Positions 53,400 through 64,000 of a stretch of 64,000 nt of DNA are shown here, in pieces (the first letter of the stretch is position 1; the number at the start of each line of letters is the position of its first letter). The position numbers were made by a program, and so were the translations under genes. Source of the stretch: Trichodelitschia bisporula (taxonomy: Eukaryota > Ascomycota > Dothideomycetes > Phaeotrichales > Phaeotrichaceae); the NCBI GenBank assembly GCA_010356995.1, contig ML996689.1:1205228-1269227 (forward strand), in the 5' to 3' direction. The notes under the pieces are model-generated. The model was given only the letters and a program-made list of their open reading frames with translations, made no database searches and had not been told where the DNA came from.

Positions 53400-56300
53400 T
53401 CCTCCTCAAGTTCGAACATCCCTCCGCCGACGCCCTCATCACTCCCTCCCGTCAACTCGGGGTCGGCGAAAGCGGCCACCGGACCGACACAATGGACTAC
53501 GCCGAAGAACGATTTCCAGTTGGCACAGACGAGACTCGCCGTGGACGTCTATCATATCAACATCCGGACTGGAGACAGTGCAATTTACTACCTGGTGGAG
53601 TACCCAGATGAGGCTGTTTTTGCCAATTTTCCCAACGCTAAACCCTACATCCACCGAGCGGTACTGATCGATGGTGGCAAGGACACTGGGTCAAGCTACA
53701 TCCGCACCTTTTTGTACAACCGAGTTCTTCGCATGTATGATTTCGATGACACGCACGGAGGAATCAGGACTAAGGCCGCCTTCCCTCCGTTCGATGCTAT
53801 TCTCATCACGCATTGGGACTCTGATCACTATGCCGGAGTGCTGGCCCTTATTGTCGACGACTTGATCCTCCGGAACCAAACAGGACTCGTTAACCTGAAC
53901 ACCTATCTTTCGCCGTACCTCAAGTACGCCCCAGCAACCTCATCCGCGAACCTGCGCGATGAACGCGCGCTGACGTACCTTTACGTGCCCTACTGGGCCA
54001 GGACTACGATGCTTGACTCCACAAACACTCCCCGGCAGCCGAAATTCCCTTGGACGCAGTGCAAACCGAATGGCATGGTCTGGACCAACCCAGATAAGGT
54101 TCAGACCTTAGCCAACGGACAAGAGGCCTTTCTTGACTGGAACTCGCGCCTTGAGCCCCTGGGCAATCCAAAAAATCCCGATGAGTGGGCCACGAAGCTG
54201 TGCCGAATGAGATCCGGGAATGGATTTCTTCTCGGCACAAACTTGTTCACCAACCACCCGATCGGATATACGTCGGCCATGACCATGATGACGAACCCAG
54301 GATTGCTTGCACAGGCCCATCAGCTGTGGATGCTAAATAGCGCTTCCGCACCTCCCAAATTTGAAATGCCGGTGCTCTGTATCGTTGCTGCCAATTTCGA
54401 ATGCTGTGGTCAGGGCGCGAGCCTGAACCTCGAGGCTGCTAAGCTCGCTTTGCAGAACTTATATGCCCCGGACTTCACCGGGAAGGTGCGGACGGTTGAC
54501 GCCGCTTTCGACGTTGAGCAAAACCCGGAGAGGCTGAGTGAATGCGAGCCCGAGGTTCTAGAATACATGCAAGCTGTACTCAAAGCGCGAGACGACGCCG
54601 CCAAAAAAAGAGTGGTTCCTCCCTTGCCGGATGACGGTTCCAACGGTGGCTCCAACGGTGGCTCCGACGATATGACGCTTGATGATGGGTCTGGAGACTC
54701 GGGAGGGACCAAACTCAAGGACTCGAAACAGTCTCTTGCGGCCCACTTGTCCGGTGGCAGCGCAGAACTCCAAAATCTGAAGGCCGTTGTCGCTGAATCT
54801 CCGTCGGGTTCGGGGGGGACTACCCCACAGAGCAGCACTAATCCTCGGAGCGGCACCATCTCCCTCAGTGACTCCAGTACAAGCCCGCCCCAGTTTAGTA
54901 AAAAATCTCTGAACCCCAGAAGTGTCAAAATCGTCGATATTGCGCCGTATCTTTCTGAGAAGTCGGAGCTTGCCAACGCGATCAGCGTCCAGTCTATGGT
55001 GATATGGACCGACGGACAAATCTCACAATATACGGCCGGGGATGCAGACTGGGATAGCGAGATGAAGGTTGTTGCTTGGGTTTATGCCGGCAAGAATAAG
55101 TACCAAACAGCTCGTTCCATCAAACTTTCCCATCATGGTTCCCGAAGCTCAACTCCGGTGGAGATGATCCGGCATTTTCGCCCGAGAAACATTGTCATTA
55201 GTTGTGCAACGACCCAATTTGGACATCCGAGTATGTGTTTCCTTTCTCCCGAACCTGAGTCTAATCAGTTTCAGGACCTGAAGTTCTTCTTTGGCTTAAC
55301 CTGTGGCATCAGACTACCAAGCTATATCGCTACGTGCCAGACAATGGGAACAGACGCAAAGAAACAGGCATTCTGTCAACAACGGCCTATCCATACTACC
55401 TGGCCTACCAGAACGTCGGTGGTGTTAGTCCTTGGGCAGAAGTTGTGAGAGCCAGCGAAGGATTAGCCAAAGTCGCAGCGGGTACCGGCCGTAGCGGGAA
55501 CATGAAATTGGATGCATTGGTACTTGGTGGGGGAGAAAACGATGACCAAAAGAAGGCATTCGTGAAGTATCAGATGTCCATGCTTAGGATGATGATAGAT
55601 CTCGGCGCCAAGTACAATTATCTGATGGGCTTCGCGGCCGCTGGCGATCCAAAGGGGCTCGATGCTCTGACATACGTCCTGACCCAGGTTGCGGAGGCCT
55701 GGCCGAATATGTCTCAAGCTGTCTCGGCAACCAACCCGAACGGTAAGTGGACCCAACATATTATGACTTAGCTCATGGCCATAGACGTCGCATTGGTGGC
55801 ACAGAACGTTGGGTACTCGGCGGTCAGGTCTGATCAGAAGATCGAGTTTGTCAAAGTGTTTTGCCGGCCGAGGGACCGTAACGGCTTCCCTCCTCGATTC
55901 GCCAACATCGATGGGTACTCTTTGGATGTATCCCGTACAATCACAACGGCCGCTATTGATACCAGCGGTAGCGCTGGAGGCCGATTCTATGAGCGATATA
56001 TGGTACCAGGGCCGAAGAAGCAAAAGAAAACGAAGCTGAAAGGTGTGGCCTTAAATCCCCCTCCATCCGTAATTGGAGTCTCGAGCTCTCCCGCCAACTT
56101 GACGGGGCCTGGACCGCCTCTCAATGCCTCGTTTCATCCGTACCTTCGCCCTGCCAATGCGGCTCGAGCTCATATGCCTATTGGCATGCCCTATTCTCCG
56201 GCCCCTATGGCGGCCATCGTGCTTCGCGATACCTCTTCCTCCTCGTTCTCCGTTCCTTTTAGCGCGAGCCCCTTTCCATCTTCTGTGCAATCTTTGGGCT

Positions 56301-59300
56301 CATTTCCTTCATTCCCTTTCACCAATCCACCCGTCTTCAACTTTTCATCCACTAGCTTCAACCCAAGCAACACTGGAGGAGGTTTTCCGAATCTCAAGAG
56401 GACTGTACCAAGCGGAAATCTGGACCTCAAAGCGCTCGCCGCGAAGGCCGATATTTTAAGTGGTACAGATGGTGGCGCGGAGAAGGGACCGCCACCACCC
56501 GAAAAGGCCGATGCTGAACCGGTCAAGCTCACCGGTCCGATCGATCTCATCCCCGCATCCTTCGCAAAGGTTTGGGAAAAGTCCGGAAGGACGAACACGA
56601 CACAACTGATTCCAGATAACGACTATGGCATGGTCATCAAGTGTTTTGAGGATCCGCTTTTCACCATTGACAGCAGCGGCCTACTTGACGCCGATGATAC
56701 CGTTGGCCTTTGGTTGTTACGGGCACTTGGCAGAAACGGCGACAAGGAGACGGCCACGATCAATCTAAGTCTCTCGCCTCTGACTGGAACGACGAATACA
56801 AGCGTGATCACAGCAATCAAGATCACGCTGCCGTCTGCTGATACCTTTCCCCAGCTGGTATTCTCCACAGCTGAATCGAGCCTACGGGGCAACTTTTCTG
56901 GCCCCGACGACCCGGAAGTCCTTCCGGCGAATGGTATCTTTCCATTCCACCTCTTTGTCGGATTCGGCCTTGATAAGGCCGCTTCAAGCTCTGATCAATG
57001 GACAATCGCCCAAATTCTTCAGTACAACAAATTGATTAGCGACTCGGCCGGGGCGGTGTTCCAGGCCCTGGCGGTCGAGTTTGGCGAGACAGGTGAATTC
57101 GATCTCAAAAAAGGTATGCTCTGGTATATTCCGCTCGAATCAAACCGCGTCGTTCAGCGCATGGAATGGCATTTGTCCGATGCTCTCCAAACCAAGGTCT
57201 CCGACTTTTTGAACAAATGGCTCGGAAAGACTTTGTCCCTATCCAACGTTAGTGTCGTCAGTCGAAAGTCTAGCCGGATGGTTCCTTCCGCTGAGGGCTA
57301 CGACTTGAGCGGAGAAACTGAGCTGATTCTGTCCTTTGATCTCACCATCGGCCAAGTCAAGAAGATGGTGACAGTCGACTTGGATTTCAATCTGAAAACC
57401 GGCGGGAATACTATCACTTTGACCCTGAAGTTCGATTCAAAGGACGACTCCAAGGACGATACGAAAGAAAAGTCAAAGGACGGCGACTCCAAGGACGATG
57501 ATTCAAAGGATGACGAATCGGGTTCGAGCGGCGCAACTCTCGGAGATGTCATCAAGTGGCTGGAGACTCTGCTTCAAGTTTCGCTCAGCGAGGTGACTGA
57601 TCTGTTCCCAAAGATTGATGCAGCTGGAGTAAAGCGAGTTGAGCTACAGTGCAGCAAAGGGAGCATCGATCGCTTCTCCGTGGATCTGGAGGTTGTGCCT
57701 GGCTGGAAGGATCAGGCAGAAGGAGGAAAGGACATCATTTTCCTGGTACAATCTCTACCAGAGAAGGAGATCCATGCTAATTCCATAGTTCTCCTATTCC
57801 TGGACAAAAGATGTGCCTTACCCGCACAGCTTGCACGGTTCAGTTTGGTTTGATGTTCCGGAGCTGGCCTGGCTCGCGCCTCAGATCATGCCGGACTACG
57901 AAGAATCCCGCGTGATTCAGCCTTCCCATCCGGCTGTCAGCAAAATTAATCTTCAATCGATCATGCCGAGCAAAGATTTCGTAAGCTCTTTTCCTTCCTC
58001 GTTTCTCAGACCTAATGAGATCAGGCTTTCCCGTCGGAGCTTGATTTGGCTATCTCGAATTTTGAGGTGGCCGTTGACGGCCCTACGGTTTCTCTGACGG
58101 GAACGTTAACCGCGAGTGCAAAACCAGGCAGTCATCTGGGCATCGAGCTTGTTGAGGTTACGCTCTCCGCGTCATACACGTGGAAGACGGCCTCCGCTGA
58201 TGGAAAGAAGGAACCTGACCAGAGCAGCTACACGATTAAGCTCGAGACTGAAATCGATTTGGACCCTGTACCCGGGGCGATCGTTGCTGGTGATCCGGAG
58301 CTTGACTCTGAGAATCTCGCTGTCATCAGAGCGAGTGTATCGCTGGTCTCAGTTGGAACGGACAAATTTTTCAAGCTCTTCGGTTCTATCGATAACCTGC
58401 AAATGGCACAGCTTGGCCGTTTCTTCCCAGCGGACGACTTCCCGATTGTCAATGATATCCTTGGTCACCTGGCCATTCGCAACTTGGCCATCGAATATGA
58501 CTACAGCTCCAAGGGCGGCACGGCAAATCAGTTCTACATCAACGCTGCCATCATAATCGATGTTCTGGAGCTCGATTTCACATTCTTCCGTAATACGGAG
58601 CACTGGGCCTTTCACGCTGAACTTACTGTCGCTGAAGGAGTGAAGGCTACCGTAGAGCGCATCTTGAAAGCCATGCTTGGCTCTGACGGAAGCAATATAG
58701 TCGACTCTATGCCCGCTTTTGTGACAGGGATTGACCTCAGCAAAGGAAAGGCCGGGATCAGGCTTACAATCGACTCGGTCAAGCCTTCAGAGCCAGCAAA
58801 GAAGGCAGCAGCTTCAGATGAAAAGAAAGGAAACAGCTCAATTGTCTTCGCCCTTACGCTCTATCTTCCCGCTCCTGGAGGCACTCAGTTCGAAGTCACA
58901 TTCGTCCAGATCATCGAAAAGGATCCCAATGCTGCCAAAGCCACCACTGACAAAGGTGCTAATCGATCCCGAACGAAGAGAATAGTTAAGGTCACATTGA
59001 ATGATCTTCCATGGGCTCTGGTTCCCCGTCCGCCAATTGTGGACCAGATGGTGCCTGCCTTTGACCAACTTGGATTTTACTGGATCCAGGATCCGACCGG
59101 GAAGCCCGACGCTGCTGGGAGCACGGGAATCACACTCGAGGAGATCGGAAAAATCAATACCGCCATCCCCTTTCCCATCCAGTTCAAAGAATCTGCGGCT
59201 AACGCGGTTCCACAGACTGTGGTCTTGACAGCAGGATGGCATTTCATGGTCATGGATGGCGGCGGGCATGGCGAAGCCAAGGTCCTGCTTGACTATGCTC

Positions 59301-62002
59301 TCAACAAGCCCGGTACTGATCCCAATGATATCGTCGATGATTCCAAGGACTCCTCGGATACCACAAAAACCCCAGACTCCGGAGTGCCGGCGAAAACGGA
59401 GGATGGACAGGGCACGTCTAAGGGCGCAGTTGAGAAAACAGTCGGTACATTCAAAATCTCCAACGTTGGCATCCGATTCGAGAACGGGGAGTTGATCCTC
59501 TTCCTCGACGTTATCGCCCACCTTGGGCCGATAGAGTTCGCCCTCATTGGTCTGGGATTCGGGATGAAGCTTAGCGAGCTGAAGCTCAATGAGATAGGGA
59601 AGCATGTGCCAAGTTTCCATCTCCAAGGCATGGCCATTGAGTTCAACCAGCCCCCGGTCGGGATTGCGGGCATGTTTGTGGACAAGTCCAACGACGACAT
59701 GAAGATGTACATTGGTGGCATCGCCTTGACGGTCCTGCCATACCAGTTCATGGCCATCGGCGCATATGGAGAGGTCAAGAAGAACCTCAAGGACAAGGAC
59801 TCGTTCGCAGAGGCCCTCAAAAAGGGCAACACCTTCAAGACTGTCTTCATATTTGCCAAACTGAATGGCCCGCTGATAGAGCTTGAGATTGCAACTCTCG
59901 GTGGTATCACCCTCGGCTTCGGCTACAACTCGACGGTTGTGCATCCTCGCATCGAGGACGTCACTTCGTTCCCTTTCATCTCCAACTCATCGGATCTCTC
60001 TGGGAGTGGTGACCCTCTGGCTGTGATGATGAAGCTGGCCGACCCCGTCGGTGGGATCGTGCGTCCGCAAGAAAACTCCTACTGGCTGGCTGCTGGACTT
60101 GAAGGCAAAGCTCTCCAGATACTGGACATAAGTGCCGTGGTCATCATCGAATTCAATCCTTATGTCAGCCTTGGGCTGTACGCCCGAGCGTCGGCATCCA
60201 TGCCACCAGAAACGCCGCGCCAGGCCTGCTTTACGTATGTAGAGATGGGGATCATGGCGTACTGCGACTTCCACCAAGGCCAACTTCGCATCGAGGCGCA
60301 ACTCAGTCCGAACTCGTTCTTGATGAGCCCTCTCTGTCACCTATCCGGGGGCTTTGCACTGTGCTACTGGTTCGGAAACTCGCCGTATGCCGGCGACTTC
60401 GTCTTCAGCATGGGTGGTTATCATCCCGCCTTCAAGCCCCCGACTCATTACCCTGTTCCGCCGCGATTGGCCATTACATGGCAGTTGAGCAAACTACTGA
60501 GCATCCGCGGCGAGGCATACTTCGCCATCACGACGAAGGTGTGCATGGGCGGCGGCATGCTGAACGCCGTTTTCAACATGGGGCTTCTCCATGCATATCT
60601 GACCGCGCACGCGGACTTCCTGATGCAGTTCCACCCCTTCTTCTTCACAGCCGACATTGGCGTACGAATCGGCGTCGAATTCGAGCTCGAGCTTCTCTTC
60701 ATCACAATCCACATCAGTGTCCATCTCAGCGCAGAGCTACACCTCCAAGGGCCTCCCTTCGGCGGACAGGTTTACGTCGACTTCTACGTCTTCGGCTTCA
60801 CCGTGCCCTTCGGGCATCAAGTCGGCGCACCACCGGCCAAGACCGTCGACGAGTTCTACACCCTGCTGACGAACATCCCGGACGCAGATTCGAGTGGAAG
60901 CAACGAGCCCAGCGCCGCTAACCCGAATATCGACAAGCTGCACGTGCTGTCCGTCGAGCAGGGCCGGTTTACTGAGAAGCAGAAGGATGCCGAGTCGGCG
61001 CACACGGCGATGTGGGAGGTCAAGCGCGGCGGCTTCGTGTTCCGCGTGCAGTCGCGCATTCCACTGCAGAGCGTCCGCGAGCCCGCTTTCGCCACTGACC
61101 CGAGCGCGGAGGTCCTCGGCCCTGCGCCGTTTTTTGCGAAGCCGATGCAGTTGACGGAGCAGCTGATTTCGACGATGAAGGTGTATGTGCGGAAGGAAGT
61201 GGCGCCCTCGGTCCCAGCGACCGGGAACGTGGCGACTGAGGAAGTGGCGACCGGGGATGCGGCGACGGAAGGCAATCCCAACGAGGCAGCGACTGTCTTT
61301 GAGGACCTGGACTTCAGAATCTCAGCCAAGGTCCTCAAAGCCGTGCCATCTTCCCTCTGGGGTTTTTGTAAGTCTTCGCATGCTCATCACAGCCAATGAC
61401 TAACCACCCTAGATGACCCCAACGAGTCCCCCGGCACGGGAAACAACAACATCACCTCCCTCCTCACCCCAGACGACAAAGGCACCATGACGCTCATGAT
61501 GGGCGCATCGTTCACTGCTCCACCGCCATCTATATCCCCCGACCTCCTCCAGCCCTTCAACGCCCTCGACATGTCAGCCCTGGACGTCTTCGCGGATGAT
61601 GAGGTCGAGCCATCGCTTCCGAGCAAAGTCACCCTCGCATCAACCTCGTTCGCCCCCGCCGAGCCCGCCGCTCTCACGCTCACTTCCCCGGCAAACATGC
61701 ACTGGACCACAGCACTCGCAGCCTGGAAAGCCCCTACGCTAACCAGTGGTGATCGCCCGCCGAAGCCCCCGCCGGCACCGGGTACGGGGCCCACCCTCCC
61801 GGTCGTCGAGAAACAGATCGAGCAGCAGGTAGTGCGGGATGCGATTGAGACGTGGACTTGGGCGTTTGGGTGGGATAATGGCGGGGTGGATGGGACGGGG
61901 AACTTTTTGCGGAATGAAGTTACGAGTGAGGGTGGCGCGGAGCCGTTGGTTTGGGGCGGTTTTGAGAAATTGTATATGGCTGCGCCGATGGTTAGTGTGT
62001 GA
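53331..62002 (+). CDS. Giant protein 3: ComEC-like metallo-beta-lactamase domain fused to DUF6603-like region
   Basis: Model: exons 53331-55230, 55275-55742, 55785-57745, 57789-57980, 58025-61367, 61413-62002; introns 42-45 nt with GTATGT/GTAAGT/GTACAA/GTAAGC/GTAAGT donors; 2817 aa, all phases agree. After a poly-Ser run, the metallo-beta-lactamase part has VLIDGGKDTGS, then THWDSDHYAG (HxDxDH, residue 161), a long insertion, SHHGSRSS (residue 601) and FGHPRPEVL formed across intron 1. These are the ComEC/Rec2-type hydrolase motifs. The C-terminal ~1400 residues (conserved part about 1985-2440: GIRFENGELILFLDV, LGPIEFALIGLGFGM, PPFGGQVYVDFYVFGFTVPF) look like beta-rich repeats and recall proteins annotated DUF6603. 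If the second intron were not spliced, there would be two genes, the first ending at 55771 and the second starting at 55775. Role unknown. Confidence 0.82.
53364..53420 (+). repeat. AGC trinucleotide run encoding poly-Ser
   Basis: An AGC run followed by other Ser codons encodes a stretch of about 17 Ser near the N-terminus of giant protein 3. It is in frame and probably length-variable. Confidence 0.85.
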
Positions 62003-62401
62003 GGGTACTACGGTACGTACGGTAGTAGGGATGTCGTGGGTTAGGGGTCGAATGGTGGCAAAATTGTATAGGGCTGAGGCTGGGGTGGCGGAGGTCAGCT
62101 AGGGAGTGTGCGTCTTTGGGACTCTTACGACAAGCGAACCGCTGGACAACCATAGTCTTTATGAAAACCACGTAGTTTCTCGCTTGCCATAAAATGCCCA
62201 CCTCCGATCCTCATCTCAAACCTGAACACCTATAACTCTTCTCAACTGCAGACCTCAAACCATCAAAAAGACGTCATCACCACATAAAGTCCTCTAATTC
62301 ACTCGACTTGACCCGACCTTAACCTTGAGCTCAGGGGACACTACGACGCCCCGCCCCCGACTAGTCCGGCCGTAGCCGGCCAGAAACTTGCCGCCTAGAC
62401 G
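62003..62401. other. Intergenic after giant gene 3
   Basis: About 400 bp holding the 3' end of giant gene 3 and the promoter of the small gene at 62402. No other feature was seen. Confidence 0.5.
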
Positions 62402-62913
62402 ATGAACGAGAGTGAACAAGCACCTCTCTTAGCAGGTATGTGAGGCCTACAATACACTTCAGAGCGCCTGGGCTAAACCCGCAGGGGCAAAAAATGCGCA
62501 CCCAAACCTGAACGTCTCAACGGACACGTCCACCAGACACTTGTTAAATACCTTTTCGACGCCTCACGGAGGTGGCCCAGAGGCTGCCTTTCTGGATTTG
62601 GCGCAACTGTACAACAAACTCGCTGAGCTGGAATCCACTCTAGAGAAGCTACAAGCGCTTTATACTCGCCGGGACGATTCAGTCAAGAACGTCAGTTGCT
62701 CTTCGAGGGGATTTGCCGGTACCACTGGACGACGATCTCCTTGCCGAGCAAGCGTTGAGGGCATCATCGGAGGCTATCCGCTGGGATATACATTTGTTGA
62801 CTGAATCACTGGCCAGAAACCCCGATGCACCGGAAAGGTTTTCGGCACTGTCTAGTGCGCCCGTCGAGTGCGAGACAGAGCTGAAGAGGTACGCAGGATG
62901 GAAGACGGTCTAG
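62402..62913 (+). CDS. Small coiled-coil protein, uncertain model
   Basis: Exon 1 62402-62435 (MNESEQAPLLA) joins across a 49-nt intron (62436-62484, GTATGT donor, GGCTAAAC branch site, GCAG acceptor) to exon 2, which has a helical segment FLDLAQLYNKLAELESTLEK. Further on the protein-like frame changes by one position. A second intron at 62691-62748 (GTCAGT donor) would restore the frame and give 134 aa ending ELKRYAGWKTV, but its acceptor is GAG, which is rare. The alternative is a real or sequencing frameshift, because the sequence before that acceptor (RGDLPVPLDDDLLAEQ in the second frame) also looks coding. Family not recognised. Confidence 0.45.
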
Positions 62914-63366
62914 AGGAGAGAGGGGGCGAGGAGAGAGGGGAGAGCGAGAGGCCTGGCTATGTTAAAGCAGGGACACATCATATGGGGCATAGGCAAGCAG
63001 GAGCATATCACATGACCAGTGGAGGAGGGGACACTTTGTATTTACAGCAGAGCATACCTAGACAACACCACAACACAACAATCTTAAGCATCACCCCTCA
63101 TACCCACGTCTCAACAGGTTAAAGGGTCAGCTTGAACATGCGAGACTTGATACTGAGCTGGATGTCCGACTAATGGCACCTGCTGCAATTAGATATCGCC
63201 GGCCAGTAAGTAGATTAGTCACGCACGTCAGTAATCCTCAAGACAAACACTTTTACCGTGCAACGCTCGTAAATGCAAAAGCCCAAGAACTAAGCTAGCT
63301 GAACGCAGTATAATACAACAATGACCATGGACCTTCGTGCTCCTGTCAGCCTAGACCTCCCACTAC
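62914..63366. other. Convergent intergenic region
   Basis: About 450 bp between the small gene and the 3' end of HSH155. No gene was seen. A GAGAGAGGGGCGAGG-type purine-rich stretch follows the small gene's stop. Confidence 0.5.
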
Positions 63367-64000
63367 TCACAAAACAATATACAGCTCATGCCGCTCCAAC
63401 GCCTCCCCCTCCAGACTCGGATAATATGGAACCATAGAATCGGCGCTGTGTACATACGCATCGTTGTAGAGCCGCCAGTATGGCTGACGGACCTTACGTG
63501 CCGGGTGGAACAAGCCCGCCCACACATAGTTCATAACCACGCCCGTACCGACAGCCATACGGATCGCCTCAATGGCCTCAACAATCCGCTCAATAACGTG
63601 CGGGCTCGTCTCGAACAGGTTCGGGTAGAGCAAGTTCAGAAGATGCACCATGGCATCCTCGCAGCCCAATCCAACAACGCCAAGAGCAATGTGCTTCACC
63701 ACCGATGCCGCCGTCTGCCGATGCACTTGATCGCGATCAATGAGCGCATCCTCGAGTAGTGGTGTCACGGCGTAGACGTAGTCCTTGGCCATCTCGCCAA
63801 TGTACTCGAAGAGGAAAGACAGCGACTTGAGCACACCGTTTTGGACATTGAGTTCGGGAACACGGTACTCGTTCATCAGCGCGGGCAGCACCGTGAACGG
63901 TGCGCAAGTTTCGGCAACAATGCCGATGGCGACGGCCGTGCACACACGTGACTGACGTTCCTGCACGCGCAGGTTGTTCAGCAGCGTTGCCAGGACGTCC
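63367..64000 (-). CDS. HSH155: U2 snRNP splicing factor 3B subunit 1 (Hsh155/SF3B1), C-terminal part
   Basis: The gene continues beyond the right edge. The visible 210 codons cover the last HEAT repeats of SF3B1: [20 protein letters not shown], then [20 protein letters not shown] and [35 protein letters not shown] and [18 protein letters not shown], ending [18 protein letters not shown]. These blocks match human and yeast orthologues nearly one to one. The protein is the branch-site clamp of the U2 snRNP. No intron is needed in this part. Confidence 0.95.
   Translation of the reverse strand, partial: DVLATLLNNLRVQERQSRVCTAVAIGIVAETCAPFTVLPALMNEYRVPELNVQNGVLKSLSFLFEYIGEMAKDYVYAVTPLLEDALIDRDQVHRQTAASVVKHIALGVVGLGCEDAMVHLLNLLYPNLFETSPHVIERIVEAIEAIRMAVGTGVVMNYVWAGLFHPARKVRQPYWRLYNDAYVHSADSMVPYYPSLEGEALERHELYIVL

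Noticed and set aside
58838-59944. 368-codon open frame on the minus strand
   Set aside because: Antisense shadow inside the 3.3-kb exon of giant gene 3. The sense frame joins cleanly at both splice sites.

Overview
The window is nuclear DNA of a filamentous ascomycete (Pezizomycotina). Genes are dense and carry short introns of about 42-76 nt, with GTANGT-type donors, CTAAC/CTGAC branch sites and YAG or AAG acceptors. It holds fungal versions of MRPL20, VMA21, SNU23, FUN30, a DUF2406 protein and a LaeA-like methyltransferase. The genus cannot be told from the sequence. One 30-base run of N lies at 7067-7096.

Layout. 1-2.1 kb: 5' part of a mitochondrial DEAD-box helicase, then MRPL20. 2.4-13.4 kb: an accessory island. 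It has a cluster of small Cys-rich (RING-like) genes with Gly/Arg/Asp- or Lys/Glu-rich tails (one clearly decayed), tandem repeats, copies of the TOP2 3' end and a decayed multi-exon membrane-protein gene. 13.4-28.0 kb: conserved block with TOP2, SNU23, the DUF2406 gene, a membrane-anchored short-chain dehydrogenase and an unrecognised nuclear-looking protein. 28.1-30.1 kb: second accessory island with two more broken copies of the membrane-protein family, joined head to tail. 30.4-41.2 kb: VMA21, FUN30, LaeA-like methyltransferase, alpha/beta hydrolase, a PIF1-helicase relic and a GPI-type surface protein. 42.2-62.0 kb: three giant genes of unknown role plus one SUR7-like membrane gene. 62.4-64 kb: a small uncertain gene and the 3' end of HSH155/SF3B1.

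The most striking region is 42.2-62.0 kb. Two giant genes (1392 and 1463 aa) are transcribed divergently from a 610-bp spacer. Downstream, a third gene encodes about 2817 aa: a ComEC-like metallo-beta-lactamase domain joined through small introns to a very long C-terminal part that resembles DUF6603 proteins. Each gene has one exon of 3.3-4.3 kb and only a few tiny introns. The protein style recalls large uncharacterised bacterial proteins, so a multi-gene system taken up from bacteria is a reasonable hypothesis, but it rests on memory of family resemblance and not on a search.

Gene models were built by hand from reading frames, splice consensus and phase. All joins given in the evidence fields were checked for frame arithmetic, but none has transcript support.
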